Assembly (NCBI GenBank): GCA_020637295.1
Contig: JACJWF010000004.1
Location: forward strand, 1-64,000
Origin: Acidimicrobiaceae bacterium
GTDB lineage: Bacteria > Actinomycetota > Acidimicrobiia > Acidimicrobiales > Ilumatobacteraceae
DNA: 64,000 nt
Direction of reading: 5' to 3'
The notes beneath the pieces are model-generated. The model was not told where the DNA came from, made no database searches, and saw only the letters and a program-made list of their open reading frames with translations. Shown here piece by piece: positions 31,273-40,181 of this stretch (the stretch's first letter is position 1; each line of letters begins with the position of its first letter). A program made the position numbers and the translations under genes.

Positions 31273-32970
31273 TCAGGCGCCGTCGCGGCGTGCCCGCAAC
31301 GAGGCCACGCGGTCGGCGCGGACTGCGCGCAGGCGGGCGCCGCGGCAGTACTCCAACGGGTCGAAGTCGTCCGGGTCCGGTGGCACCATCGCGGGGTCCA
31401 CCAACTGCTGGCCCATGAACATCTCGACGATCAGCGGCCGGTCGAGGATCTTGCTGGCGCAGAACACGCCGCCGGTCACCCCGCCGGCGATGCCGTGGCC
31501 GCTGACGGTGTTGGCGCCCACCACCCACAGGCCGTCGATCTCGGTGCGGTGGTCGGGCCGGTTGTCGCCGGTCTGCTCCGGTGTGTGCATGTAGCCGTAG
31601 CTGGTGCCCCCGGTGGAGTGGATGTAGCGCTCGTGGCTGAGGGTCGTGGCCAGTTCGCAGTGCACGAGGTGGTCGCGGAGGGGGCCGAGAACCTGCTCCG
31701 CGGCGGTGAGCAGCTTGTCGGTGAGCTCCTGCTTGCGGGTCAGGTAGACCTCGTTGCGGCGGTAGCGGCCGCCGTCGGCCGGGCCTGCCTCCACGCCCCA
31801 GTACTCGTGGCCGCGAGGTGCCAGCGTCATCACCTGGAAGTTGGTGTGGCCGGGAGGGCACAGCTCGGCGTTGCCGGGGTCCTTCCGCGAGGCGAGGGCG
31901 ATGTAGGCGAAGGGCACGTTGCCGTCGGGCAGCACGCCCGTGTCCAGCTCTTCGTAGAGCTCGTCGGTGCGGTAGTCGGGGAACACGAAGTAGTTGGTGT
32001 TCGGCCCGTCGAGCACCCGGTCCACGGCCACGTACAAGCACACCAGGCCGAGGGTCATCACCGCGTTGTCCGCCCAGGCCACGGTGCCGGGCGAGAGGTG
32101 CTCGTGGCCGACGAGATGGTCGATCGTGCGCCGGTAGTCGGCGTTGGAGACCACGAGTGGAGCCTGGATCTCCGTGCCGTCCTCCAGCCGGACGCCCGTG
32201 ACGCGGCCGTCTTCCACGAGGATGCGCTCCGCCCCGGCCAGGCAGCGCACCTCCCCGCCGAGCGCCTCGATCACCTGGATGAGCCGGGCCGGGATCACCT
32301 GCCCGCCGCCCTCCGGGTAGTAGGCGCCGTTCATGTAGTGGTTGATGATCCCCGCGTGCATCAGCACGATGCTCTGCTTCGGGCCACCGGCGTAGAGCCC
32401 GCTCCAGTGGTCCAGCACGGCCACCGCCTGCTGGCTGAGCTCGCACTCGCTGAACAGTTCGTGCAGGGTGCGGTGGGCCCACAGGTCGAACGTCGGCCGC
32501 TCGCCGCCGAAGATGTCGCGGCTCTGCTCGGCCACTTCGCGCAGCACCTTCATGCAGCGTTCGAGGCCGGCCTTCTCGTTCGGGAACTGGGCGAGGAGGC
32601 GACGCTCGTACTCGTCCCACCCCGCCGGCACCCGGAACGTGAAGTCGGGGAACGTGAGGGTGTCGAAGCCGTCGTCGTCGAGGCGGCGGAAGTGCAGCCG
32701 GTCGCCGATGCCGAGGGCGTTGAACACGGCCGGGAACAGCCCGCCGGGGCCGCACTCCCCGATGTAGTGGACGCCCACGTCGAACTCGAACCAATCGTGC
32801 CCGCCGTCGGGCCGGGCGTGGTTGCGGCGGAAGACCTGCATGTTGCCGCCGGCCACGTCGTGCCGTTCCAGCACCAGTACCCGCCGGCCCGCCGAGGCCA
32901 GGCACGCGGCGGTGGTGAGCCCGCCAGGCCCGGACCCCACCACGACGGCGTCCCACTCTTCGGTCGTCAT
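31273..32970 (-). CDS. FAD-dependent phytoene desaturase / retinol-saturase-like oxidoreductase
   Basis: The protein has 565 residues from ATG 32970, with GGAGGGGG upstream. The N-terminal FAD motif is VVVGSGPGGLTTAACLASAG, followed by RVLVLERHDVAGGNMQVF, and the C-terminal FAD segment is GLWVVGANTVSGHGIAGGVTGG, as in CrtI-like and all-trans-retinol 13,14-reductase-like enzymes. A middle GGGQVIPARLIQVIEALGGEV helix also fits. Such enzymes desaturate, isomerise or saturate polyenes. A polyprenyl synthase gene lies 5 kb away, but there is no crtB in view, so carotenoid work is only a guess. Confidence 0.85.
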   Translation of the reverse strand: MTTEEWDAVVVGSGPGGLTTAACLASAGRRVLVLERHDVAGGNMQVFRRNHARPDGGHDWFEFDVGVHYIGECGPGGLFPAVFNALGIGDRLHFRRLDDDGFDTLTFPDFTFRVPAGWDEYERRLLAQFPNEKAGLERCMKVLREVAEQSRDIFGGERPTFDLWAHRTLHELFSECELSQQAVAVLDHWSGLYAGGPKQSIVLMHAGIINHYMNGAYYPEGGGQVIPARLIQVIEALGGEVRCLAGAERILVEDGRVTGVRLEDGTEIQAPLVVSNADYRRTIDHLVGHEHLSPGTVAWADNAVMTLGLVCLYVAVDRVLDGPNTNYFVFPDYRTDELYEELDTGVLPDGNVPFAYIALASRKDPGNAELCPPGHTNFQVMTLAPRGHEYWGVEAGPADGGRYRRNEVYLTRKQELTDKLLTAAEQVLGPLRDHLVHCELATTLSHERYIHSTGGTSYGYMHTPEQTGDNRPDHRTEIDGLWVVGANTVSGHGIAGGVTGGVFCASKILDRPLIVEMFMGQQLVDPAMVPPDPDDFDPLEYCRGARLRAVRADRVASLRARRDGA

Positions 32971-33057
32971 CGCCTACCCCCTCCGGTCGTGTGACGCCGC
33001 GACCGTAGACGGTCCGCGCCCCGTGCCCGTAGGGCCGAATGGCCCGCCGCCCCCGGT

Positions 33058-33117
33058 GAAGTGACGCGATGAGACCCGGCGCCACCTGGGAAGTGACGTG
33101 ATATATCACGTCACTTC
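33058..33117 (-). repeat. palindromic intergenic element, copy B
   Basis: The perfect 28-bp palindrome is at 33090-33117 and the half-site GAAGTGACGCGAT at 33058-33070, read on the plus strand. In the direction of the meaA gene the order is the same as in copy A: C-rich run, palindrome, 32-bp spacer ending in CGCGTCACTTC. It starts 23 nt after the meaA stop. Confidence 0.85.
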
Positions 33118-33140
33118 GGGGTTGGGGTTCGGGGTGGGGG

Positions 33141-35114
33141 TCAGGTGGGGGTGGTGGCGCGGTGGGCGGCGGCGAGGTGGGCCACGTCGTTCATGATGCG
33201 GCTCAGCTCGAAGTCCTTCGGCGTGTAGACGGCGCTGACGCCGGCGTCGGCCAGGCGCTGACGATCGTCCTCCGGGATGATCCCGCCGACCACGACGGGG
33301 GCATCCACACCTTCGGCGCGAAGCGAGTCGACGATCGCCGGCACCAGTTCGAGGTGGCTGCCGGAGAGGATGGACAGGCCGATGACGTCCGGGTCCTCGT
33401 CGCGGGCGGAGGCGACGATCTGCTCGGGCGTCAGGCGGATGCCGCTGTACACGACCTCCATGCCGGCGTCGCGGGCGGCGACGGCGATCTGCTCGGCGCC
33501 GTTGCTGTGGCCGTCGAGGCCGGGCTTGGCCACCAGGAAGCGGGGTGGGCCGCCGGCCATCCCCTTCACGAACTCGGCCACGGTGGCCAGCTCGCCGACC
33601 CGCCGGCCAACGGCGGCGTTCACCCCGGTGGGGGCGCGGAACTCGCCGAACACCTCGCGCAGCACGCCGGCCCACTCGCCGGTGGTGCCGCCGGCCTTGG
33701 CCAGCGCGATCGACGGCTCCATGATGTTGCCGTCTCCGGCAGCGGCTTCGTGCAGGGCGGCCAGCGCGGCATCCACCGCCGCCTGGTCGCGCGAGCCGCG
33801 CCAGGCGCGCACGTCGGCGATCAACTCGGTCTCCACCGCAGGGTCGACGGTGAGGATGTTGCCGGGGGTGTCGAGGGGCGACGGCTCGGTCTCGGTGAAG
33901 CGGTTGACGCCCACCACGGTCTGCTCGCCGGCCTCGATGCGGCGGGTGCGCTCCGCCATCGACCGCACCAGCCGGCCCTTCAGCTCGTCCACCGCGGCAA
34001 AGGCGCCACCGAGGGCCAGCACATCCTGCAGCTCCGCCCAGGCCGCGTCGCGCAGTTCCGCCGTGCGGGCCTCCACAACATGCGAGCCGTCGAACAGGTC
34101 GCCGTACTCCAGCAGGTCGGTCTCGAACGCCAGCACCTGCTGCATGCGCAGCGACCACTGCTGGTCCCACGGGCGGGGAAGGCCGAGCGCCTCGTTCCAC
34201 GCGGGCAGCTGCACGCTGCGCGCCCGGGCCTTCTTCGAGAGGGTGACGGCCAGCATCTCCAGCACGATCCGCTGGATGTTGTTCTCCGGCTGGGCCTCGG
34301 TGAGGCCGAGCGAATTGACCTGCACGCCGTAGCGGAAGCGGCGGGCCTTGGTGTCCTGCACGCCGTAGCGCTCCAGGCCGATGCGGTCCCACAGGTCGGT
34401 GAAGGCCCGCAGCTTGCAGATCTCCTCCACGAAGCGGATGCCGGCGTTGACGAAGAACGAGATGGAGCCGAAGACCTGGGCGAACTGGTCGGGCGCCACC
34501 TGACCGCTGGCCTGCACGGCATCGAGCACGTCGATGGCCGTCGCCAGCGAGAAGGCGATCTCCTGCACCGGTGTCGCCCCGGCCTCCTGCAGGTGGTAGC
34601 TGCAGACGTTCATCGGGTTCCATTTCGGGGCGTGCTGGGCGCACCAGGCCACCATGTCCACGATCAGCCGCCTGCTCGGCTCGGGCGGGAAGATGTACGT
34701 GCCGCGCGACAGGTACTCCTTGACGATGTCGTTCTGGGTGGTGCCGCGCAGCGCGGTGGACGGCACATCCTGCTCCTCGGCGTTGGCCACGTACAGCGCC
34801 AGCAGCCAGGCGGCGGTGGCGTTGATGGTCATCGACGTGTTCATCTGCCCCGGGGGGATGTCGTCCAGCAGGGTGCGCATGTGGCCGAGGTGGCACACGG
34901 GCACGCCGACCTTGCCGACCTCACCACGGGCGAGCGCATGGTCCGGGTCGTAACCGGTCTGGGTGGGCAGGTCGAACGCGATGGACAGCCCCGTCTGGCC
35001 CTTGGCCAGGTTCGTGCGGTACAGCTCGTTGGACGCCTTCGCCGACGAATGGCCGGAGTAGGTGCGCATCAGCCAGGGTTCGTCGCGCTTGCGGGGCTCG
35101 CGGGGCTCGCTCAT
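33141..35114 (-). CDS. meaA: coenzyme B12-dependent mutase, MeaA / ethylmalonyl-CoA mutase type
   Basis: The protein has 657 residues. The acyl-CoA mutase domain starts RTYSGHSSAKASNELYRTNL and has GLSIAFDLPTQTGYDPDH, a substrate pocket (NTSMTINATAAWLLALY) and a TIM-barrel ending near residue 500. A C-terminal B12 domain has the Co-binding His in KPGLDGHSNGAEQI and VIGLSILSGSHLELVP. DGHSNGAEQ and the one-chain length mark MeaA/Ecm rather than the two-subunit methylmalonyl-CoA mutase. Ethylmalonyl-CoA mutase rearranges (2R)-ethylmalonyl-CoA to methylsuccinyl-CoA in the ethylmalonyl-CoA pathway of acetate assimilation. 3-Hydroxybutyryl-CoA dehydrogenase lies 3 kb away; crotonyl-CoA carboxylase/reductase is not in view. 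Confidence 0.9.
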   Translation of the reverse strand: MSEPREPRKRDEPWLMRTYSGHSSAKASNELYRTNLAKGQTGLSIAFDLPTQTGYDPDHALARGEVGKVGVPVCHLGHMRTLLDDIPPGQMNTSMTINATAAWLLALYVANAEEQDVPSTALRGTTQNDIVKEYLSRGTYIFPPEPSRRLIVDMVAWCAQHAPKWNPMNVCSYHLQEAGATPVQEIAFSLATAIDVLDAVQASGQVAPDQFAQVFGSISFFVNAGIRFVEEICKLRAFTDLWDRIGLERYGVQDTKARRFRYGVQVNSLGLTEAQPENNIQRIVLEMLAVTLSKKARARSVQLPAWNEALGLPRPWDQQWSLRMQQVLAFETDLLEYGDLFDGSHVVEARTAELRDAAWAELQDVLALGGAFAAVDELKGRLVRSMAERTRRIEAGEQTVVGVNRFTETEPSPLDTPGNILTVDPAVETELIADVRAWRGSRDQAAVDAALAALHEAAAGDGNIMEPSIALAKAGGTTGEWAGVLREVFGEFRAPTGVNAAVGRRVGELATVAEFVKGMAGGPPRFLVAKPGLDGHSNGAEQIAVAARDAGMEVVYSGIRLTPEQIVASARDEDPDVIGLSILSGSHLELVPAIVDSLRAEGVDAPVVVGGIIPEDDRQRLADAGVSAVYTPKDFELSRIMNDVAHLAAAHRATTPT

Positions 35115-35181
35115 GGGCCCCAGTGTGGTCGGCGGGAGGGCCGGTTTGCCACCCTGCGGGACGTCGGCCGTCGCCGGTCAA

Positions 35182-35196
35182 GAACTTCTCAAGTTC
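35182..35196. promoter_or_regulatory. inverted repeat GAACTT-CTC-AAGTTC
   Basis: A 6-3-6 inverted repeat, 68 bp upstream of meaA, in an otherwise GC-rich gap. It resembles an operator for a dimeric regulator. No regulator gene is next to it. Confidence 0.35.
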
Positions 35197-35267
35197 ACCA
35201 CTGGAACGGTCGATGACTCCTGCAACGCGCGACGGCACCGGGCGGATGCCGACGAGCGGGCGGGATG

Positions 35268-35300
35268 GGAACGCCGGGCCGAGCGGGGGCCCGGCGTTCC
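35268..35300. terminator. 13-bp perfect hairpin in a divergent intergenic region
   Basis: GGAACGCCGGGCC (35268-35280) pairs with GGCCCGGCGTTCC (35288-35300) around a 7-nt loop. It lies between the divergent starts of meaA (35114) and the acyltransferase (35395), where no gene ends, so it may be part of a 5' leader, an attenuator or the end of a small RNA. There is no T tract. Confidence 0.4.
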
Positions 35301-35394
35301 TGCGTTCCGGCCCGGTTGCGCAGTGCCCCGCCGTGGTGCAGCATTCGTGCGCCCACCGGCCCGGCCAAACCCTGCCGAAGGTGGCCCACCGTCG

Positions 35395-37422
35395 ATGAGC
35401 CCGCCGCCCCGCTTCGCCCACCAACCTGCGCTCGACGGCCTGCGTGGCCTGGCCGTGCTGGCGGTGCTGGCCTTTCACTTGCGGTGGGCAGCGGCATCGG
35501 GTGGCTTCCTCGGTGTGTCGTTCTTCTTCACGCTGTCCGGCTTCCTCATCACGTCGCTCCTCCTCGCCGAGCACGCGGCCACCGCGCGGGTGGACCTGCG
35601 GGCGTTCTACGCCCGGCGCATCCGCCGCCTGCTGCCCGGCCAGTTGCTGTGCCTGGCCCTCGTCCTGGCGCTGGTGGCCGCTCGACCAGCCGTGTACCCC
35701 GGCCGCCGCATGGCCGGCGACGTGGGCTGGGCGGCCAGCCAGCTGTTCAACTGGCACCTGCTGGGCGACCATCGCACCTACGCCGACCTGTTCGCCCGTC
35801 AGGTGTCGCCCCTGGAGCACTTCTGGTCCCTTGCCGTGGAGGAGCAGATCTACCTGGTCTTCCCCCTGCTCGTCGCCCTCTTCCTGGCCCGGCCGGCTGC
35901 CCGCCGGATCGGGCTGGCCGTGCTGGCGCTGGCCATCGTGGTGCCGTCGCTGCTGGCCGGGCAGGTGGGTGGCAACACCGCCTACCTCGCCACCCCGTTC
36001 CGGATGACCGAGTTCGCCGTGGGCGTGGCCGCTGCCCTCCTGCTGGCCCGGTGGACGCGGGACGGGATGCCGCGGGTGGTCGCCGCTGTGAAGGGGCCGG
36101 CGGCACTGGTTGCCGGCGCCGCGCTGGTGATCGTGGTGGTGGCCACCACGCTGGGTTCGGGGTGGGTCTACCGCGGTGGGCTGACGGCGGTGGCGGCGGC
36201 CGGCGCCATGGTGCTGGTGGGCGCGAGTGGTGCCACCGGTGGCCCGGCCCGCCTGCTGGCCACCGGGCCGCTGCCGCGTGTGGGCCTGGTGAGCTACGGG
36301 CTGTACCTCTACCACTGGCCGGTGTTCCTCACGGTGGACACGTTCACCTGGGGGCGCGGCGCGCTCGGCGCGTTGGTGAAGCTGGTGGTCACCGCGCTGC
36401 TGGCGGTGGCGTCGTTCCACCTCCTCGAGCAGCCGGTGCGCCGGCGCCGGCCACGGGCCGCCTGGCGCGCCGTGGCAGTGGCCGTGGCAGGGGTGGCGCT
36501 GCTGCTGGCCGTGGTGGCGACGGCCGACCCGCTGCCGGACGTCGTGACAGCCACCGAACAGATCGACGGGGTCGCGGCGGATGCCGTGGGCCTGACGACG
36601 AGCACGGTCGCCCTACCCGGTGCGGCGCCGACGAATGCTGGCGGCGTGCCCGGTGTCGGCGGCACCGTGCCCGAGGCGCTGCCAACCGTGCTGCTGGTGG
36701 GCGACTCCACCGCCGCGTCGCTGGGGGCCGGTCTGGTGGAAGCGGCGGCTGCGGATCCAGCCGGCACGGGAAGGATCACCGTCAACGCCAGCGGTGCGTG
36801 CGGCCTCGTGCGCGGTGGCGACTACCAGGACGAGGTCCTCGACTCGGCGCTGAAGATGACCTGCCCGGCAGTGATCTGGGAGGACGCACCCGCGCTGGCG
36901 GCCGCCACCGCGCCGATGTACGTGGTGATCCTGGTCAGCCTGCCGGACACGTGGGAGCGCAGCTGGGACGGCGGCATCACCTGGGCGGACCCCGCCGGCA
37001 GTGCCGACTTCCAGCGCCGGCTGGCCACCGACTACGGCGAGTACGCGGCCACCATGACCGCCGCCGGCGCCGGGTGCGTGCTGTTCCTCCGCCCACCCGT
37101 GGCCCTGGTGGACCTGGGTGACGGGATGCTGCCGGAGCGCAGCTTCACCGACGGCAGCCATCGGATCGTCGCCGCGGTGGTCGACGAGGTGGCCGCCGAC
37201 CCGCAGGTCGGTTGGGTGGCCTTCGGTGACGACTACGACGCCGGCCGCATCCCGTCCGACGCCGGCGACCGGCCGGATGGCATCCATTTCTCGCGCGACG
37301 CCGCCACCCGGTTGGGCCGCGACTGGTTCTGGCCGATGGTCCGCGACCTGGCTGCCGAGGGTGCCTGCCCGGACGGCCCGCTGCCGACCCAGGGCGCGGC
37401 CGTCAACTCGTCGCGGCCCTGA
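35395..37422 (+). CDS. acyltransferase 3 (OafA/YrhL family) with C-terminal SGNH domain
   Basis: The protein has 675 residues from ATG 35395. The N-terminal ~370 residues form a ten-helix acyltransferase 3 domain: LDGLRGLAVLAVLAFH (conserved His), GVSFFFTLSGFLITSLL, FYARRIRRLLPGQLL, EHFWSLAVEEQIYLVFPLL (second catalytic His/Glu region) and YGLYLYHWPVFL. After a linker comes an SGNH-type domain with LLVGDSTAASLGAGL and DGIHFSRDAAT (catalytic Asp-His pair). Such enzymes O-acetylate or O-acylate cell-wall or capsular sugars across the membrane. It could serve the sugar operon at 42-50 kb, but is not next to it. Confidence 0.9.
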   Translation: MSPPPRFAHQPALDGLRGLAVLAVLAFHLRWAAASGGFLGVSFFFTLSGFLITSLLLAEHAATARVDLRAFYARRIRRLLPGQLLCLALVLALVAARPAVYPGRRMAGDVGWAASQLFNWHLLGDHRTYADLFARQVSPLEHFWSLAVEEQIYLVFPLLVALFLARPAARRIGLAVLALAIVVPSLLAGQVGGNTAYLATPFRMTEFAVGVAAALLLARWTRDGMPRVVAAVKGPAALVAGAALVIVVVATTLGSGWVYRGGLTAVAAAGAMVLVGASGATGGPARLLATGPLPRVGLVSYGLYLYHWPVFLTVDTFTWGRGALGALVKLVVTALLAVASFHLLEQPVRRRRPRAAWRAVAVAVAGVALLLAVVATADPLPDVVTATEQIDGVAADAVGLTTSTVALPGAAPTNAGGVPGVGGTVPEALPTVLLVGDSTAASLGAGLVEAAAADPAGTGRITVNASGACGLVRGGDYQDEVLDSALKMTCPAVIWEDAPALAAATAPMYVVILVSLPDTWERSWDGGITWADPAGSADFQRRLATDYGEYAATMTAAGAGCVLFLRPPVALVDLGDGMLPERSFTDGSHRIVAAVVDEVAADPQVGWVAFGDDYDAGRIPSDAGDRPDGIHFSRDAATRLGRDWFWPMVRDLAAEGACPDGPLPTQGAAVNSSRP

Positions 37423-38068
37423 GCAGGTCGAGGTACTCGGGCCGCGGCACGGAGACTGCGCCCAACGTGGTGAGGTGGTCCGTGTTCCACTGCACGTCCA
37501 GCAGGGTCGCCCCGGCCTGGCGCAGCAACTCCACCAGCGCGACGAGGGCCACCTTGCTGGCGTCGGTGGCGGTGTGGAACATGCTCTCCCCGGCGAACAG
37601 GCGCCGGATGCGCACCCCGTACAGGCCGCCCACGAGTTCGCCGTCGCGCCAGGCCTCCACACTGTGCGCCCAACCCATCCGGTGCAGCCGGGTGTACGCC
37701 TCCACGAAGGGTTCGTTGATCCAGCCGTGCGGGCGGTGCGGGTCGGCGCAGGCGCGCATCACCCGCTCGAATGCGGTGTCGACGGTGATGTCGAAGCGGG
37801 TGCAGCTCTTGCGCAGCGAGCGGGAGACCTTCAGCCCGTCGAGCGGGATGATGCCGCGCGGGTCCGGCGACCACCAGCCGACCCGCCGCCCGCGCAACGG
37901 CATGGGGAACAATCCGGCGCGGTAGGCAGCCAGCAACGTGCCGGGCTCCAGGTCCGCGCCGACGGCGACCAGCCCGTGCTCGTCGGCAGCGGCCGGCGCC
38001 GGCAGGTGCCAACGGTTCGGCGGCGGCTCGACAGGGGTGCGCTGGAACGGGCCCGTCATCCCCTGCAT
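37403..38068 (-). CDS. aat: leucyl/phenylalanyl-tRNA-protein transferase
   Basis: The protein has 221 residues. GLVAVGADLEPGTLLAAYRAGLFPMPL, WWSPDPRGIIPLDGLKVSRSL and HSVEAWRDGELVGGLYGVRI are the signature blocks of Aat. It transfers Leu or Phe to the N-terminal Lys or Arg of proteins, marking them for ClpS-ClpAP (N-degron) degradation in the cytoplasm. The gene is tail-to-tail with the acyltransferase with a 20-bp overlap, and is leadered or internal to a short unit. Confidence 0.93.
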   Translation of the reverse strand: MQGMTGPFQRTPVEPPPNRWHLPAPAAADEHGLVAVGADLEPGTLLAAYRAGLFPMPLRGRRVGWWSPDPRGIIPLDGLKVSRSLRKSCTRFDITVDTAFERVMRACADPHRPHGWINEPFVEAYTRLHRMGWAHSVEAWRDGELVGGLYGVRIRRLFAGESMFHTATDASKVALVALVELLRQAGATLLDVQWNTDHLTTLGAVSVPRPEYLDLLRAATS

Positions 38069-38108
38069 CGTGACACGCGCCGCGGGTGGGCGGGGTCGCC
38101 CGATGCGC

Positions 38109-38960
38109 TCAGTAGGGGTAGAAGCCCTGCTTGGTCTTGCGGCCCAGGCGGCCGGCGGCCACCATCCGCCGCAAGGTGGGCACGGCGGCGTAGTTGGGGT
38201 CGCGGAACTCGTCGTACAAGGCGTCGAGGATGGCCAGCGAGGTGTCCAGGCCGACCAGGTCGAGCAGCGCGAACGGGCCCATCGGGAAGTTGCAGCCGCC
38301 CTTCATTGCCGTGTCGATGTCGGCCATCGAGGCGGTGCCTTGCTCCCACATGCGCACGGCGTTGTTGAGGTAGGGGAACAGCAGCGCGTTGACGATGAAG
38401 CCGGCGCGGTCCTTCACCTCCACCGCGTCCTTGCCGCAGGCGGTGGCGAATGCCAGGGCGGCGTCGATGGTGTCGTCGCTGGCCGTGATCGGGCGGACGA
38501 TCTCCACGAGCTTCATCATCGGCGCCGGGTTGAAGAAGTGGACGCCGCACACCTTGTCCGGCCGCTGGGTGACCATCGCCATCTCCACCACCGGCAGGGT
38601 GCTGGTGTTGGTGGCGAGGATGCCCTCGGGCTTGACGATCTGCTCGAGCTCTTCGAACAGGGCCTTCTTGACCGCCAGGTCCTCGACGACGCTCTCGATG
38701 ACGAGGTCGCAGTCGGCGAGCGCGCCGAGGTGGTCGGTGGTCTGGATGCGGGCCATCGTGGCGGCCCGGTCGTCCTCCGTGGCCTTGCCGCGCTCGATGG
38801 CCTTGGCGAAGCCCTTGTCGATGGCGGCCACGGATGCCTCTGCGGCGGCCTTGGTGCGCGACCGCAGCACCACGTCGAACCCGGCCTTCGCCGCCACTTC
38901 CGCCAGGCCGGAGCCCATGATGCCCGAACCGAGGATGCCGACCTTCTTGATCTCGCTCAT
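38109..38960 (-). CDS. hbd: 3-hydroxybutyryl-CoA dehydrogenase
   Basis: The protein has 283 residues. The NAD-binding GILGSGIMGSGLAEVAAKAG opens the protein, followed by DLVIESVVEDLAVKK, LATNTSTLPV and the catalytic HFFNPAPMMKLVEIV (His-Glu pair), then GFIVNALLFPYLNNAV. It oxidises (S)-3-hydroxybutyryl-CoA to acetoacetyl-CoA or works in reverse, in butyrate/PHB or the acetate-assimilation pathway. MeaA at 33141 belongs to the same area of metabolism. The gene has its own leaderless -10 box and is divergent from the HD gene. Confidence 0.93.
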   Translation of the reverse strand: MSEIKKVGILGSGIMGSGLAEVAAKAGFDVVLRSRTKAAAEASVAAIDKGFAKAIERGKATEDDRAATMARIQTTDHLGALADCDLVIESVVEDLAVKKALFEELEQIVKPEGILATNTSTLPVVEMAMVTQRPDKVCGVHFFNPAPMMKLVEIVRPITASDDTIDAALAFATACGKDAVEVKDRAGFIVNALLFPYLNNAVRMWEQGTASMADIDTAMKGGCNFPMGPFALLDLVGLDTSLAILDALYDEFRDPNYAAVPTLRRMVAAGRLGRKTKQGFYPY

Positions 38961-38967
38961 ACAACCC

Positions 38968-38973
38968 ACGTTA
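38968..38973 (-). promoter_or_regulatory. -10 box TAACGT (minus strand), leaderless start of hbd
   Basis: Read on the minus strand, TAACGT ends 7 nt before ATG 38960. Confidence 0.55.
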
Positions 38974-39038
38974 GCTACCCGCGGGTAACTTGCTCCAAGC
39001 GGAAGGACGGGGGACCGCCACCCCTGGCGCTCCCGCGG

Positions 39039-39044
39039 TACCGT
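39039..39044 (+). promoter_or_regulatory. -10 box TACCGT, leaderless start
   Basis: TACCGT ends 7 nt before ATG 39052. Supports it over the GTG at 39043. Confidence 0.55.
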
Positions 39045-39051
39045 GCTGGGC

Positions 39052-39684
39052 ATGCCCGAATCACCCGAGGAGACGGACGTGGATGCGGCGGCCATGCGCG
39101 CCGCCCTCGAGTTCGTGCTGGAGGCCGACCGCCTGAAGGGTGTGGAGCGGCGCAACTGGCTGGCCGACGGCTCCCGTCGAGAGAACACGGCCGAGCACAG
39201 TTGGCACCTCGGGGTGATGGCGATGGTGCTGGCTCCCTTCGCCGCCGAGCCGATCGACGTCGGCCGCGCCGTGGCCATGGCGCTGGTGCACGACATCGTC
39301 GAGATCGACGCCGGCGACACGTTCGCCTACGCCCAGATGGACCCTGCGGTGGCCGCGGCCAAGGTGGAGGCCGAGCAGCGCGCCGCCGACCGCCTGTTCG
39401 GATTGCTGCCGGCCGCCACAGGCGCGTACTTCCGCGATCTGTGGGACGACTACGAAGCGGGCGGCACGCCGGAGGCCCGGTTCGTGATGGCGGTGGACCG
39501 GTCGGCGCCGATGCTGCTGAACATCACCGAAGGCGGGTCGGCGTGGCGCGAGCACGGCATCACGCGGGAGAAGGTCATCGCCCGCAATGGCCGGCATGTG
39601 GAGCCCGCGATCCCGGCGCTGTGGGCCGAACTGCTCGCCCGGCTGGATGCCGCGGTCGCGCAGGGCGCGATCCCGGAGGTCTGA
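39052..39684 (+). CDS. HD-domain hydrolase, 5'-deoxynucleotidase (YfbR/HDDC2) type
   Basis: The protein has 210 residues. RRENTAEHSWHLGVMAM gives the first His, and ALVHDIVEIDAGDTF the HD pair with the following Asp; a later Asp lies in MAVDRSAPM. This arrangement is that of HDDC2/YfbR, which dephosphorylate dNMPs. It forms a possible two-gene unit with the DUF2017 gene 2 nt downstream. Confidence 0.88.
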   Translation: MPESPEETDVDAAAMRAALEFVLEADRLKGVERRNWLADGSRRENTAEHSWHLGVMAMVLAPFAAEPIDVGRAVAMALVHDIVEIDAGDTFAYAQMDPAVAAAKVEAEQRAADRLFGLLPAATGAYFRDLWDDYEAGGTPEARFVMAVDRSAPMLLNITEGGSAWREHGITREKVIARNGRHVEPAIPALWAELLARLDAAVAQGAIPEV

Positions 39685-39686
39685 CC

Positions 39687-40181
39687 GTGGCCCTCCGTCG
39701 CAAGCGGCCGCCGCTGGTGGAACGCACCGCGGACGGGATCGTCGTCAACCTCCAGCAGGAGGAGCGGGATCTGGTGGTCCGCCTGCTGCACGAACTGCGC
39801 GGCCTGCTGCTGACCGACGACCCTGCGGCGGCGCCCATGCTGCGCCGGCTGTTCCCGCCGGCCTACCTGCACACCGAGGACGCCGAGGCGGAGTCCGACT
39901 ACCAGCGGTTCATGCGCGAAGAGCTGGTGGCGTCGAAGCTGGAGGCCATCGAGGCCGTCGACGGTGCGGTGGGCAATGGTGGGGCGATGACCGATGGCCA
40001 GGCGATGGGCCTGATGCAGGCCCTCAACTCAGTGCGCCTGGTACTCGGCACGCTCCTGGACGTGGGCGAGGAGCACGACCCGAACGGGGTGCGCGACGAC
40101 GACCCGATGGTGGGCGAGCACCACCTGTACTCGTTCCTCAGCTGGCTGCTGGAGCACCTGGTGCGGGCGACGATGGAGTGA
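39687..40181 (+). CDS. DUF2017 family protein
   Basis: The protein has 164 residues from GTG 39687, two bases after the HD gene, so they are co-transcribed. The pattern VNLQQEERDLVVRLLHELRGLL, then LFPPAYLHTEDAEAESDYQRFMREEL and GLMQALNSVRLVLGTLLDV is that of the actinobacterial DUF2017 family, which is usually linked to clpS-type genes. aat, the enzyme feeding ClpS, lies 1.6 kb away here. It has no known function. The 3' end overlaps the DegV gene by 44 bp, tail to tail. Confidence 0.8.
   Translation: MALRRKRPPLVERTADGIVVNLQQEERDLVVRLLHELRGLLLTDDPAAAPMLRRLFPPAYLHTEDAEAESDYQRFMREELVASKLEAIEAVDGAVGNGGAMTDGQAMGLMQALNSVRLVLGTLLDVGEEHDPNGVRDDDPMVGEHHLYSFLSWLLEHLVRATME

Noticed and set aside
33162..35216. 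684-codon open frame opposite meaA
   Set aside because: Antisense shadow of a gene with a complete mutase and B12 domain.
35115..35394. Cobalamin riboswitch upstream of meaA
   Set aside because: No B12-box-like sequence was seen; the hairpin present is a simple perfect stem.
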